64,000 nucleotides of DNA, from the NCBI GenBank assembly GCA_028564925.1, contig CM053031.1:163348726-163412725 (forward strand), written 5' to 3'. Shown here piece by piece: positions 1 through 11,212 of the stretch. Positions within the stretch are counted from its first letter, which is position 1, and the number at the start of each line of letters is the position of its first letter. This stretch comes from Lithobates sylvaticus. Lineage: Eukaryota; Chordata; Amphibia; Anura; Ranidae. The notes below the pieces were generated by a model. The model was not told the DNA's origin and made no database searches. It saw only the letters and a list, made by a program, of their open reading frames with translations. Position numbers and translations under genes: made by a program.

Positions 1-420
1 TTGGGTCTATGAGTATTTATACCCTCTTCCTGTTAGTTATAGGTGGGTAGGTCTTTAAAGGGCTCTAGTTTGGCATATAGGTTTTCAATGTCTTTTTCTA
101 GCGTGGTAATCCTTTTCTGATATTCTTCAGTTAGTAATTTCATCATTACCTTTGTACATTTGATGGAGATTATTCTCCCATCTTTTCTTAAAGACTGTGT
201 CGATGTTTTCCAAGGTAGGAAAGATCTGGATTCTCAATCCAAATGGATTTATATCATCTTGAATATAGTGTTCAAAATTCTCCACATGCCAAAACAGAGA
301 CCTTTTACTCTACTAATCTTTTCAACTGAACAAACTCTTACATTTCTGATCCCTGTGCTTCTTTTTTGCCATGTTCTTTGTATTTACCCATCAAAGTCTC
401 AAATTCTTTGCCCCCAAACA
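1..420 (-). pseudogene. Coiled-coil ORF remnant of a probable Penelope-type element
   Basis: Read on the minus strand, this stretch encodes a charged, helix-prone segment with words such as FEHYIQDDINPFGLRIQ and, in another frame, LLTEEYQKRITTLEKDIENL, which looks like a coiled coil. The pattern of a GLRI-type motif followed by a coiled coil resembles the upstream ORF of amphibian retroelements that also carry hammerhead terminal repeats. The adjacent foldback repeat at 575-1605 has its hammerhead-like motif on the same minus strand and lies upstream of this ORF, which is the order expected of a Penelope-like element running off the left edge of the window. The frame is interrupted, so the copy is dead. 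Family assignment is inference; an L1 ORF1-type origin is the main alternative. Confidence 0.35.
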
Positions 421-574
421 TCCTGAAGTCCTAAACCCAACAGCTGCTTAATAAATCCAGTCACAATAGCTATATAAAAATCCTAATTATAAACGGTATA
501 TAGAAATGAAAAGAAGTACTACTGAGATCGTGGAAACGGTTTGTGATGGGGGATTGGGTATTTGATAACCGGAC
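421..574. other. AT-rich spacer inside the Penelope-type remnant
   Basis: No ORF, promoter or repeat could be recognised here. It lies between the coiled-coil remnant and the long inverted repeat. Confidence 0.3.
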
Positions 575-831
575 ATATAAATATATATAGATAAGTCAGA
601 GATTGGTGTGTTGTTGCCACATCCCTGTTGTATAGGAAAAAAGAAAAACCCCTTGCTTGGAACTAACACAACACAACACAAGTATAGAGTAAAAAAAGCT
701 ATTAAACATAAAATGTGATCATACAAACATGTAATGATCAGTTAAAAAAATGACATAACAAAGAACAAAACCGTAACCAAATTGCATAACAAGCATAGAA
801 TTGTATCAAATACGCTCCGATTATTGAAAAT

Positions 832-885
832 CTCTGGTAACTGATGCATTCCTGGTTAAAGCCCTTCATCAGGGATATTGGATAA
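832..885 (-). ncRNA. Hammerhead-ribozyme-like motif, decayed
   Basis: On the minus strand an intact CTGATGA (positions 872 down to 866) is followed by a short hairpin AGGGCTTTAACC. Next comes GGAATGCATC, where the hammerhead consensus would read GAAACGCGTC. The differences include two CpG-decay type changes, so this looks like an old copy of the motif CTGANGA, stem II, GAA, palindromic ACGCGT, cleavage nucleotide. Its position directly inside the left arm of the foldback matches the other copies in this window. Probably not catalytic now. Confidence 0.4.
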
Positions 886-1094
886 GAGAATAAGTAATCA
901 TAGATTGTCATAAGGTAAGCAGAAGCTGATTTGAAGTAGTATGCTGTACTATGCGAACAAAAAAGTTGGTAAGACACTGCAGAAGATGGCATCACTGGAA
1001 GCCTATTGACACTGCCCCACGGAATCAACAAGTATCTTATGGGAGCCCTCCATGAACCGGTTGGTCACAAATCAAGGTGGTATATGAAGTGCAG

Positions 1095-1340
1095 TGAAGG
1101 AGTTGTAAAACAGTATTCAATCCGACGATTGTTGAATGATGCTATCCAAGCCTCAAATATAGCCGCTCTTGGTTCGTTTGTAGCACACTCAGGGTCGGGG
1201 AGGGGTTTTTGAAGTGACCCTGAGTGTGCTACAAACGGACAAAGAAAGGCTATATTTGAGGCTTGGATAGCAAACAATAATCAGAATTGCTCAACAATCA
1301 TCAGATTGAATACTGTTTTACAACTCCTCCGCTGTTTATT
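1095..1340. repeat. Inner inverted repeat nested in the foldback
   Basis: The segment from about 1095 to 1196 (including GGAGTTGTAAAACAGTATTC and GATGCTATCCAAGCCTCAAA) is repeated in inverted orientation from about 1213 to 1333. The loop is GGGGAGGGGTTTTTGAAG-like sequence near 1197-1215. It gives the whole 1-kb element a two-tier stem structure. Confidence 0.7.
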
Positions 1341-1671
1341 TATAGTATTTATGATACAATTCTATGCTTGCGATGCAATTTTGTTACGTTTTTGTTATGC
1401 ATTTGTTTTTTGTTATGTCATGTTTTTAACTGATCATTACAAGTTTGTATGATCAAATTTAATCTGTAATAAATGCTTTTTTTTTTTACTCTATACTTGT
1501 GTTGTTGTTGCCTTTAAAGTCCCAAGCAAGGGGGTTGCCTTATTTCCTATACAACAGGGATGTGGCAACAACACACCAATCTCTGACAGGGTGAGGACTT
1601 ATCTATATATAAAGAAAAAAAGATTCCGATAATGGAGCAGTCTCCCCCGGATGCCACACGTGTCACCCTGG

Positions 1672-1765
1672 TGTGGCGTGCTCCCGCGGTGTCACAGAGA
1701 GTGGATTTGAATCGCCAGATGGCTGCTGTAACAATGTCCCACCTTCTAGACCAGCTCTTGTGATA
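1672..1765 (-). mobile_element. tRNA-derived SINE-like unit
   Basis: Read on the minus strand, TGGTCTAGAAGG fits the RNA polymerase III A box pattern TRGYNNARNNGG. About 29 bases later ATTCAAATCC approximates the B box GWTCRANNC with one mismatch. The spacing is close to that of a tRNA. A second, opposed copy lies at 1803-1876. Not a functional tRNA: no clean cloverleaf could be folded by eye. Confidence 0.45.
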
Positions 1766-1802
1766 GACCGCACACTGATCCAATGCTAGGAAATTGAATC
1801 AG

Positions 1803-1876
1803 TGTGTCTAGGAGGCAGGACTTTGTTACGGCAGCTGCCCGGCAATTCAAACCCATCTCCGTGACAAAGCGGGAGA
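1803..1876 (+). mobile_element. tRNA-derived SINE-like unit, head-to-head partner
   Basis: TGTCTAGGAGGCAGGACTTT through CAATTCAAACCCATCTCCGT aligns closely with the reverse complement of 1672-1765, down to a shared trailing GCGGGAG. The two copies therefore form an inverted pair around a spacer of about 40 bases. A-box and B-box-like words are retained at similar spacing. Confidence 0.45.
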
Positions 1877-1889
1877 TTGCACTACCAGG

Positions 1890-1975
1890 CATTGGTAGGC
1901 TGCATCTGATGGGCACTGTAAAGTTGCATCTGATTGGCCCTGGTAGGCTGCATCTGATGGACGCATCTGATGTAC
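1890..1975 (+). repeat. Short tandem array of a GGCTGCATCTGATGG unit
   Basis: Three to four diverged copies of a unit containing GGCTGCATCTGATGG follow one another with a spacing of about 30 bases. The array makes a spurious open frame. Confidence 0.6.
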
Positions 1976-2084
1976 CTGTTGATTTGCTCCCACTGTGTCC
2001 AATCACAGTGGGAGCGCGGCTCTGGCGGTGCTTGTGCACCAGAGCCAACAGGAATCACGTACAGGTATGTGATTTTGCACTTAA

Positions 2085-2340
2085 GGGCTGCCCTGCCACA
2101 GTAAATGTATGTGGGGTGGTCCTAAACCTCAGAAAAAAAAAACAGCAAGATAAAGGCATAATGAGCTAGTATGCATCGCATACTATCTCATTATGAGGAA
2201 CTTATGAAATACTTACCTTAGAACGAAGCTGTTGGTACCCAGAGTTACTTCCATGTTCACGGGCTCCGGCGCTGTGATTGGCCAAGCCGCAATGAAGTCC
2301 CTCTGGCGCATACGCACGGGAGCCGCCGTTCATGGCACTT
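2085..2340. mobile_element. Frog-type MITE core with short palindrome
   Basis: A near-perfect hairpin at about 2158-2199 has stem CATAATGAGCTAGTATGC against GCATACTATCTCATTATG. It is followed by GAAATACTTACCTTAGAACG and a GC-rich stretch. I recognise the arrangement as a recurrent frog repeat, but termini and target duplication could not be fixed, so the superfamily is left open. Confidence 0.35.
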
Positions 2341-2486
2341 AATACAATACCTCTTTCCAGTATGGTTGAATCAAAAGGACAGTGCCACCATATGTGGGCA
2401 TGTGTTCCATCACCCCTGCATTATCTCCAGCACAAAAATGATCAGGATTAATCTTGTGTCGCTTTGATGGAACATAGTATCACTTA

Positions 2487-3178
2487 CCGTATTTATCGGC
2501 GTATAACACGCACCCCAAGTTTAGGAGGGCATTTTAAGGAAAAAAAGTTTTAGGAGGGAAGTTTAGGGAAAAAAAAAACAACTTACATTTAAGCGTCATT
2601 TGCAGCTTGCCCAGCGTCATTGCAGCTTGCCCAGCGTCATTGCAGCTTGCCCAGCGTCACTGTAGCTTGCCCAGCGTCATTTGCAGCCTTGCCCAGCGTC
2701 ATTTGCAGCCTTGCCCATCGTCATTGCAGCCTTGCCCAGCGTCATTGCAGCCTTGCCCAGTGCCATTGTAGCTTGCCAGCGTAATTTTCAGTCTTTTCCG
2801 TTTAAATTTCCCGCCGCCGAGACGCTGTCGCGTGCGCCGCCGAAAAAACCCGAAGCACGGCCGAAAAAGACCGAAGCGCCCCCCGGAAAAAGCCGAGCCG
2901 ACTCGGACGGCTAAGCTCGCGGTCCCGCCTTCTTGCTGTTTCCGGAGCGAGCGCAAGGAGGCGGGACTACGAGCAGAGCAGAGTCTGCTCGGCTTTTTCC
3001 GGGGGCGTTTTGTTCTTTTTCGGCCGCGCTTCAGGTTTTTACGGCAGCGCTCGCTATTTTTCAGCGGCGCTTGCAATTTTTGTCATTTTTTTGGGGGGTA
3101 TCGGCGTATAACACGCACCCACGACTTTCCCCCAATTTTAAGAGGGAAAAAGTGCGTGTTATACGCCGATAAATACGG
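2487..3178. mobile_element. TA-flanked DNA transposon with CCGTATTTATCGGCG termini
   Basis: Left terminus CCGTATTTATCGGCGTATAA at 2487 and right terminus ending GCCGATAAATACGG at 3178 are perfect inverted repeats of about 28 bases, and each is bordered by TA. The right end also contains a direct copy of the left terminus near 3100-3120, so the last 75 bases can fold into a hairpin. The interior holds a tandem array and GC-rich DNA but no transposase, so this 692-bp copy is non-autonomous. A second element at 58346-59194 shares the CCGTATNTA start and the TA flanks. Confidence 0.75.
2585..2790 (+). repeat. Minisatellite, unit about 20-23 bp
   Basis: About nine copies of TTGCAGCTTGCCCAGCGTCA and close variants (some with an extra T or C) lie inside the preceding DNA element. 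The frames read through it are artefacts. Confidence 0.8.
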
Positions 3179-3180
3179 TA

Positions 3181-3364
3181 ATTAACAATTTATAATTCAT
3201 TTATTTTGTCCTTGTGTCCACTGAAATGGAGTGAACGTAATCAATAACTTTACATTTCATTGTTGCTGGAAGAGACTGGTTCAGTTCAGACTCCCAACTC
3301 TCCAAAAGACATGGAGACCTAAGGTCTGGGGGGGGGGGGGGGTCAACATCTTATTTATACTAGA
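3181..3364. other. Spacer, nothing recognised
   Basis: Unremarkable AT-rich DNA with a run of about 15 G near 3329. No coding or repeat structure recognised. Confidence 0.4.
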
Positions 3365-3520
3365 TATCCCATGTTAGGGTCCACTCATCAGGCGTTTGAT
3401 GCCGCAATAATCTATGAATGAAAAATAGATTTATTCATTAAATAGATTAATTTATAGATTAATTGCGGCATCAAACTCCTGATGAGTGGACCCTAGTGAG
3501 ATCCACAAAACGTGTAGAGC
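3365..3520. mobile_element. Small hammerhead-bearing foldback
   Basis: Arms of about 33 bases, 3377-3408 and 3461-3493, are inverted copies containing GGGTCCACTCATCAGG and CCTGATGAGTGGACCC. The left arm therefore holds the first half of a hammerhead-like motif on the minus strand and the right arm a complete one on the plus strand. The spacer is AT-rich. Confidence 0.55.
3475..3520 (+). ncRNA. Hammerhead-ribozyme-like motif
   Basis: CTGATGA at 3479-3485 matches the conserved CUGANGA core. Stem II is GTGGA (3486-3490) paired with TCCAC (3502-3506). AAA then stands where GAA is expected, followed by ACGTGT, a near-palindromic short stem III, then A as the cleavage nucleotide. Flanking CTC and GAG could form the start of stem I. 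One core base differs from consensus, so activity is doubtful, but the secondary structure is better preserved here than in the other copies. Confidence 0.5.
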
Positions 3521-3647
3521 TCCATAGATGCTACGATACATTCGCGGACTAATTGTGTATTTTATTATGATACTTTCATGATTATTTCCATGCGTATGGC
3601 GTTTCATCATATATACCTTTATACTGTCAATGTTTATACAATTTTTC

Positions 3648-3651
<4 letters not shown>

Positions 3652-3705
<54 letters not shown>

Positions 3706-3707
3706 TT
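3652..3707. repeat. Compound (AT)n(AC)n microsatellite
   Basis: About 18 AT units run directly into about 8 AC units. Both strands read as spurious short frames. Confidence 0.95.
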
Positions 3708-3819
3708 TTCTACGTATTTTTGTATACCATGAATTTATAATAAAACATCAATTGTATTCCAGTTGTGCTTAGTCATTTAAAGTCCCATGACTACCTCTTG
3801 TTTTTACACTTTATATAGT

Positions 3820-4355
3820 AGTTGATAGTATTCTTGAAAGATTTTAACAACGTCACTCAGAGTATTTCAGCTCTCCTTTCTTATCCCTAATTTTCCCTAT
3901 TTAATTTGAATTATTTATAGGTTTAATTAGCCCTGCCAACACTTTCCCTGGTTTGTTTCCCATTTCATATTATCTTAGTAATTCGATAAAATGTCTGTTT
4001 AGTATCTTGCTCCATCAAGTCTCTTAATGCCTCCTGTTAATCAACCATTACTTGCTTGAGCTTCATTTGATCCTTTAAGTAACTGTTCCAAATACTGGAT
4101 TTCCTGTAATCGTTTCCATATTTTCTTTTTCACCCTTTCTGCTATTAATCTCCCTCTCATAAATACTTCATGTGTTTCCCAAAGGACAGATAATATTTTC
4201 TGTTCTCTTTAAAAAAAAAAAAAAAAAAATAGGTTCAAGTCCCCAACTGTTCTAGGGTCCTTCAATTCCAAGACAACCAAAACTGGAGCATGGTCTGAGA
4301 GGGTTATTGATTTTATTTCTGCCTTTGACAACCCTTCTAAAAGCTGATCTAAAAA

Positions 4356-4386
<31 letters not shown>

Positions 4387-4893
4387 TAATCAATTCTTGA
4401 GTAGAAATCTCCATGCCTCTACACGCTGCAGCTGATGTAGCTTCTGTTTAATTACCCTAAGATGTTTTCCTTCCGACGTAAAGAAAAAGGTTGGGTATCA
4501 AGGGTTGGCTCAAAGACAAAATTAAAATCTCCTGTTATAATCAATTTCCCCTCTCTGAAGCCTTCCAGTTTATTTAAGACCCTCTTAAAATAGAGGGACA
4601 AATATTGGGGCAAAATATATGGACCAGTTGGTAATCAATATTAAATAAAGAGCCTTTGATAAATAAATATCGTCCTTCGGGGTCCGACTAATGCTTTCAA
4701 TATGAATGGTGTGTTCCTATCTAACCCAATTGCTATTTCCTTAGATCTTTTATTAGGGGAGTAATTACAGAAAGTAATTTTAGAAGACCATTTTAAATGT
4801 TTTTTTTTTGTAGAAAAATGATATTGGCAGAAAAACCTTTAAATTCCTGAGATTTTTGATGTCTTACTAGGGCTATTCAAACCTCTAACTGTT
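3820..4893 (-). pseudogene. L1-type LINE endonuclease fragment
   Basis: Read on the minus strand, the start near 4890 encodes TVRGLNSP, the usual opening of an L1/Tx1 apurinic endonuclease. The middle (around 4540-4490) encodes GKLIITGDFNFVFEPTLDTQ with the GDFN catalytic motif. A later part (around 4330-4240) encodes SITLSDHAPVLVVLELKDP with the conserved SDH. The frame is broken in several places, including a poly(A)-type slippage tract and an (AT)n expansion at 4353-4388. It is a partial, dead copy with no reverse transcriptase visible before 3820. Confidence 0.7.
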
Positions 4894-4894
4894 G

Positions 4895-5275
4895 GAATTA
4901 TCAAGAACTGTTTGTGCCTGTTCTCCATCTTATATGCTTAATTAGGGACACTTAAGTATTGCAAGATGGCCATTATATCCTGTACATACAAGCATTTTTC
5001 TTTCTTATAACTATATATGGTAATATTCTAAGCTTGTAAGGTTTACTGAAGCAAAGTAAAGTCCAATGAGCTGCCAGCATACGCCCAGAGACTTATGTAA
5101 CTTTTTTTAGTACTGTAGCGAGGGGTGTGACTCCTCCCTTGAAATTATGCATGCATGGACCTCACCAATATGTATCGATACCTAGGAATATGTAATCGGC
5201 TATGGACCGGGAGTCTGGATTGATCTAAAGGTGACCAGGAAATGTTCCTGACATCCTGGGGGCTCGTTTGGGATC
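4895..5275 (+). mobile_element. ERV LTR with tRNA-Pro-type primer-binding site (fossil)
   Basis: An LTR of about 350 bp ends in ACA at 5253. It is followed three bases later by TGGGGGCTCGTTTGGGAT (5257-5274), which matches the tRNA-Pro primer-binding site of gammaretroviruses in 16 of 18 positions. A GGTGAGTAA splice-donor-like word follows at about 5317. Only the LTR and leader are seen before L1 sequence begins, so this is a partial fossil. The left boundary (about 4895-4909) is uncertain. Confidence 0.6.
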
Positions 5276-5630
5276 TGACTATCGGGTGTCATTATCCGTG
5301 GACCTCCGGTTGGTTGGTGAGTAATCTGAAAATATTCACCCATGAAAGACCCCCGTTCAGATTGACCGTAAACAGGTCAACATTTGATCCGAGATCCAGA
5401 TCCATAACCCATAGATCTGGTCCTCCCACTCTGAGTAAGGGAAGAATCTTTGGGGGGGGGGGGGGGCGTGTCCAACTTCCGGTATGTGAAGTCGCTTCTC
5501 TCCTGAGCTCCGACCGTGCAAATATCCTGACTCATCCTGACGACCTGAAGGCTTGAATTTTTCAGCCCATACTGACTGGAACAGAGAGAGGAACGACCAA
5601 GGCTCCCAGAAATGGTAAAATACAGCCCGA

Positions 5631-6850
5631 GTGTGGACCCTACGCCCGCCGGAAAAGCTGGCAAAATATACCCATGCTGACTCCCAAAATGGCGCCCAGC
5701 TGGAGAGGGAGAGATGCACCAAAGCAGCCACGCCAGATCGTGGCTGGCCCGAGGGGGATGGTGACTGGCCAGATCCGACCGATCTGCTGGCACATCCCCT
5801 ACCCTCTCCACAATCTGAGGAGGGGGGCTCCGGGAAGCAAGGAGGTGAACCGACGTTGCTGCAGATTATGGACACAATTAAGAGCTGCCATGCGGCCTTA
5901 TCCACGCAAATAGAAACAATCTGAGTGAACTTTGCCATTCTAAAAGATGTTAAGAAGGTCCGGCAGTGGGTTACACAGACCGAACAACGAATAAGTGCTG
6001 TGGAAGCCGATCTTAACCCGCTCCTTCTGCAGGTGAGAGACATGGCGGCGGACAACAAGTCACAGGAAGCCAAAATGGGCGACATTGAGGACAGACTCCA
6101 GAGGAACAACCTCAGGTTCCTAGGATTCCCAGAAGGTACAGAGGGGAAGAATCCTGAGGAGTTCCTGCTGTTATGGCTCAAGCAAGTATTTGGAGCTGAA
6201 GGTTTCTCTCACCTATTCGCCATAGAGAGGGCTCACAGGATCCCCCTGAGAGACCCCCCCCCCCCCCAGGGAGATATCCTAGGCCCCATGCTGGTGCGCT
6301 TTCTGTACTTCAGAGAAAGCCTGCAACCTACCTGAGATGATGTACAATAATAACCAAATTACAATTTTTCCAGGCTTTTCTGGACAGACATTGACAGACT
6401 GCAGAGGAACAACCTCAGGTTCCTAGGATTCCTGGAAGGTACAGAGGGGAAGAATCCTGAGGAGTTCCTGCTGTTATGGCTCAAGCAAGTATTTGGAGCT
6501 GAAGGTTTCTTTTACCTAGTCGCCATAGAGAGGGCTCACAGGATCCCCCTGAGAGACCCCCCCCCCCCAGGGGGAATCCTAGGCCCCATGCTGGTGCGCT
6601 TTCTGTACTTCAGAGAAAGCCTGCAACCTACCTGAGATGATGTACAATAATAACCAAATTACCATTTTTCCAGGCTTTTCTGCGGCCACCCAGAAGCTGA
6701 GAGCAGCCTTCCAGAGTGTAAAGCAATGCCTAAGGAAAGAAGCCTGCCATATAGCATGATGTATCCTGCAAAGCGAAGGGTTGTGCACAAGGTACAAACG
6801 CAATTCTCTCTCCCAAAGAGGTGAATCGATGGCTGGAATCTCTGGGACAA
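5631..6850 (+). pseudogene. L1 ORF1 (RNA-binding chaperone), decayed
   Basis: The first part is proline- and charge-rich. It is followed by a coiled coil (VRQWVTQTEQRISAVEADL) and the RRM-like core RLQRNNLRFLGFPEGTEG with WLKQVFG and ERAHRIP, the standard L1 ORF1p order. The C-terminal domain is still readable at 6690-6850 (MYPAKRRVVH, PKEVNRWLESLG). A stop after the first 97 codons and further breaks make it a pseudogene. The RRM segment is tandemly duplicated (6092-6390 against 6393-6660). L1 ORF1p coats the element's RNA as trimers; that role is family knowledge. Confidence 0.75.
6092..6660 (+). repeat. Tandem duplication of about 300 bp inside L1 ORF1
   Basis: The stretch from AGACTCCAGAGGAACAACCT at 6095 recurs at 6396 almost unchanged, including the C-run and the tail CCTGAGATGATGTACAATAA. 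The second copy differs by only a handful of bases, so the duplication is much younger than the ORF decay. Confidence 0.9.
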
Positions 6851-6885
6851 GGATAGTACCTCCACTCCTACAACGGATGGGTATG

Positions 6886-7885
6886 TTATATGATAGAACC
6901 CAGGGCTTTCATAAACAAAGCATCCCATTCCACATACTCTAGTTATGCTAGGGGAGTGTCCATCCTTATTTCCAAATCCCTGCTTTGCACGAAGACGGTG
7001 ATAACAGATCCCTTGGGGAGATATGTTGCCCTGGTGCTGATTATTAACCAAACATTTACCTTTATAGCATTGTATATACCACCCCCATTTACAGTAAAGG
7101 TGTGGGAGGCGATGATGGCAGAGGTGTTGAAAATAGCGGAAGGTCCTATTATATTGGCCAGTGATGTGATCACAGTCCTATCGCCTGACAAGGATAGATT
7201 TGGGATGGTCACGGTGGGGGGATCCCCACTAGTGGAATGTATTAAGCCATATGATCTGGTGGAGGCTTGGAGGTGGAAGCACCCAGATGCGAAGGAATAC
7301 TCATGTTTTTCTTCCACCTTTAATACTCTGTCCAGAATAGACATGTGTTTTGTCTCCAGGGATCTGCTGCCAAGGGTGATAGAAGCACAGTATCTGCCAA
7401 GGGCCATCTCGGATCACTCACCCATGCTTCTCACTTTTGATATGGAGAGGCCAAGGGAATATGTGGTATGGAGACTGAGCCCCTTGTGGCTCAAGGAGGA
7501 GTGCTTGGATAGGGCCACGGCAACATCCATTAATAATTTCTGGATAGAAAATAGAGATGGGGCACCGGTGGGTGTAACATGGGACGCATTTAAGGCCACG
7601 CTCAGAGGCTCCATTACAGGACTGGTCAAACAATTTTAAGCAGACAGGGAATGAAACATAAAAGAAACTGAACAAAGAGCCACAGAAACTGAGGTAGAAT
7701 ACATTAGAAATCCGAACCCTGAAACACAAAATATGGCGGGAGAGTATACATCAATTAGATTTGGTACTAATAGAAAAAACGCAGAAAAAACGACTATATC
7801 AAGCACAGAGAATATTCAAATTTGGTGATAAAAACAGTAGGTTATTAGCATACTTGGCACATTCACACCAAGCTCCAACCTCGTA
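6886..7885 (+). pseudogene. L1 ORF2 endonuclease domain
   Basis: A 249-residue open frame (6890-7639) reads ARGVSILISKSL, then LYIPPPF, then ILASDVITVLSPDKDRFG, DLVEAWRWKHPD, SRIDMCFVSRDLLPRV and AISDHSPMLL. These are the ordered motifs of an L1 APE-type endonuclease. The usual GDFN catalytic motif reads SDVI here, so the nuclease would be inactive even if made. The SDH motif is intact. Degraded linker sequence follows up to the Tc1 insertion. Confidence 0.75.
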
Positions 7886-7889
7886 TCTA

Positions 7890-9498
<1,609 letters not shown>

Positions 9499-9500
9499 TA

Positions 9501-10490
9501 TAATAAGCATATGGTAATCTACACATCCCATGCAGATATAGAGGATGCTTTTGTAACATTTTACGCTGACCTATACACCTCGAATGTGGAATATGGGAGA
9601 GAAGAGGTGGTGGACTGACCCTATCTGTGCCCTTTATCACCCCTGTTTGCCCTGGCAATAGAGCCGCTGGCGGCTGGGTTGAGAGTGGATGGAGGTATCA
9701 AGGGCTGCAAAGTTAATGATCGGGAGGAGAAGACATCTTTATATGCAGATGATATGCTCTTGTTCTTAGAGGCAGAGGAATCACTACCCATGGCCCTAGA
9801 TATAATCTTGGATTTTGGAAAATATTCTTGATTCAAAGTGAATTGGAGTAAATCCATATTATTCCCATTTCAAGTTGATTATCTCCCGGGGGTTCCCCCC
9901 AGAAGCTCCACTAAAAATAGTTTCTAAATTTAGATACTTGGGGTCGAGGTCCCACTGAGCTCCTATATGTCCAATAACTTGGCTCCCCTTTGGAGACGGT
10001 TGAGGGACAGTGTGCAAACATGGGCTAAGCTGCCCCTCTGCCTCTTTGGGAAATATTAAAATGATATACCTACCTAGGTTCTTATATCTGTTCTGGCAAG
10101 CTCTGATATATATATCCCTAAGAAAGGGTTCACTGAGGTAAATAAGACAATCTCCACCTTTTTATGGGGCCCCAAGCCGCCCAGAGTATCACTAGAGACA
10201 CTTCACCTACCCATAAAGTCAGGGGGATTGGCATTGCCAAATCTAAAGTGCTACTATCTTGCTGCACAACTAACGCATGTGCACTGATGGGTATTCCCTC
10301 AAATGAACATAGCTTCAGTAGCAACCCAAGCAGCTCAAGTTCACTCGTATGAAGCACTGATCAATGTCATTTACAGAAATGGCCCATACCCAGATCAGGG
10401 TTCGGAAAATTTAAAAATGTCTTACAAGATATTTCATATCTGCAATGCTAAAATGGGGGGCACCAGCCTAATGGAATCTCCTAATGCACC
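9501..10490 (+). pseudogene. L1 ORF2 reverse transcriptase, partial
   Basis: After the Tc1 insertion the frame resumes with DAFVTFYADLYTS. It then jumps, near 9616, to LCPLSPLFALAIEPLAAGL, and continues to YADDMLLFL, the polymerase active site. FLWGPKPPRVSLETLHLPIK and SGGLALPNLKCYYLAAQL follow. Roughly a kilobase of the fingers and palm between the linker and the second half of the palm is absent. Several stops are present. Confidence 0.75.
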
Positions 10491-11212
10491 ACTAGCTTAC
10501 TGGGCACTTAAACCCCCCTCCTATCCAGACCAATTTTCAGCTTTCAGCGCTGTCACATTTTGAATGACAATTGCGCGATCATACAACACCCAAATAACAT
10601 TTTTATCATTTTTTTCCCCCAAAAAGAGCTTTCTTTTGGTGGTATTTGATCACCTGCAATTTTAAAATTTTGTTATAAAAATTTTAAATGGGTAATTTTT
10701 GTCAGTCATTGATGTACGCTGATGAGGCGGCAGTGACGGGCACCGATAGGTGGCAGTGATGGGCACAGATGGGTTACACTGATAGGCAGCACTGGTGGGC
10801 ATTTATAGGTGGCACTGGTGGGCATTGACTGGCACTTGTGGGCATTGAAAGGTGGCACTTATGGGCATTACATGAGGCATAATTGCCTCTGACTTTTAGG
10901 GACCGATGTCCCTTTAAAATGAGCCAGTGATCGGCTTTTTTTCTCTCCTCCTCTGTCAGCGTGAGGAGAAAAAAAAAATGATCACCGAGCTTTTGTTTTC
11001 ATCATGTGATCAGCTGTCATTGGCTGACAGCTGATCACATGGTAAGGGGCCGGGGACCCGCCCCTTACTCGGATCGCTGACCACCCGAGTCTCAGTGATC
11101 ACAGCGCGCGCAGGGAGCGTGCACAGGGGAGGACGCCATATGACGGCCTCCCGGGAATTCACATCCTCGCTGAGGCCGTCATTCGGCCATAGCGTGGATG
11201 TAAAGTGGTTAA
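10490..11212. mobile_element. TTAA-type MITE (piggyBac-like)
   Basis: The right end reads GTAAAGTGGTTAA (TTAA at 11209-11212). The left end has decayed but keeps ACTGGGCACTTAAAC and CCAGACCAATTTTCAGCTTT, which match the start of the element at 28188. It contains a GGCAGTGATGGGCA-type minisatellite and a GC-rich right half with a TGATCAGCTGTCA palindrome. No transposase. It splits the L1 ORF2. Confidence 0.7.
10715..10872 (+). repeat. Minisatellite of GGTGGCACTGGTGGGCATT-like units
   Basis: Irregular units of 18-25 bases, each holding GGCA and TGGGCA, repeat about eight times within the MITE. Confidence 0.7.

Larger units (their letters stand above)
575..1605. mobile_element. Foldback repeat about 1 kb long, Penelope-type terminal repeat
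   Basis: Two arms of roughly 230-250 bp face each other: about 575-815 and about 1350-1605. Shared words include GAGATTGGTGTGTTGTTGCC on the left with its reverse complement near 1560-1590, and AAGCATAGAATTGTATCA with its complement near 1350-1370. A second inverted repeat lies between them, and a hammerhead-like motif sits just inside the left arm on the minus strand. The arms have diverged by small indels and substitutions, so the copy is not recent. Terminal repeats of Penelope-like elements are known to contain inversions and hammerhead motifs, which is the basis for the call. Confidence 0.55.

Noticed and set aside
1672-1876. Functional tRNA genes
   Set aside because: A and B boxes are present, but no proper cloverleaf or anticodon stem could be formed by eye, and there are two inverted diverged copies.
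10715-10872. CRISPR-like array
   Set aside because: Irregular 18-25-base units without constant spacer lengths; it is a minisatellite in a vertebrate MITE.
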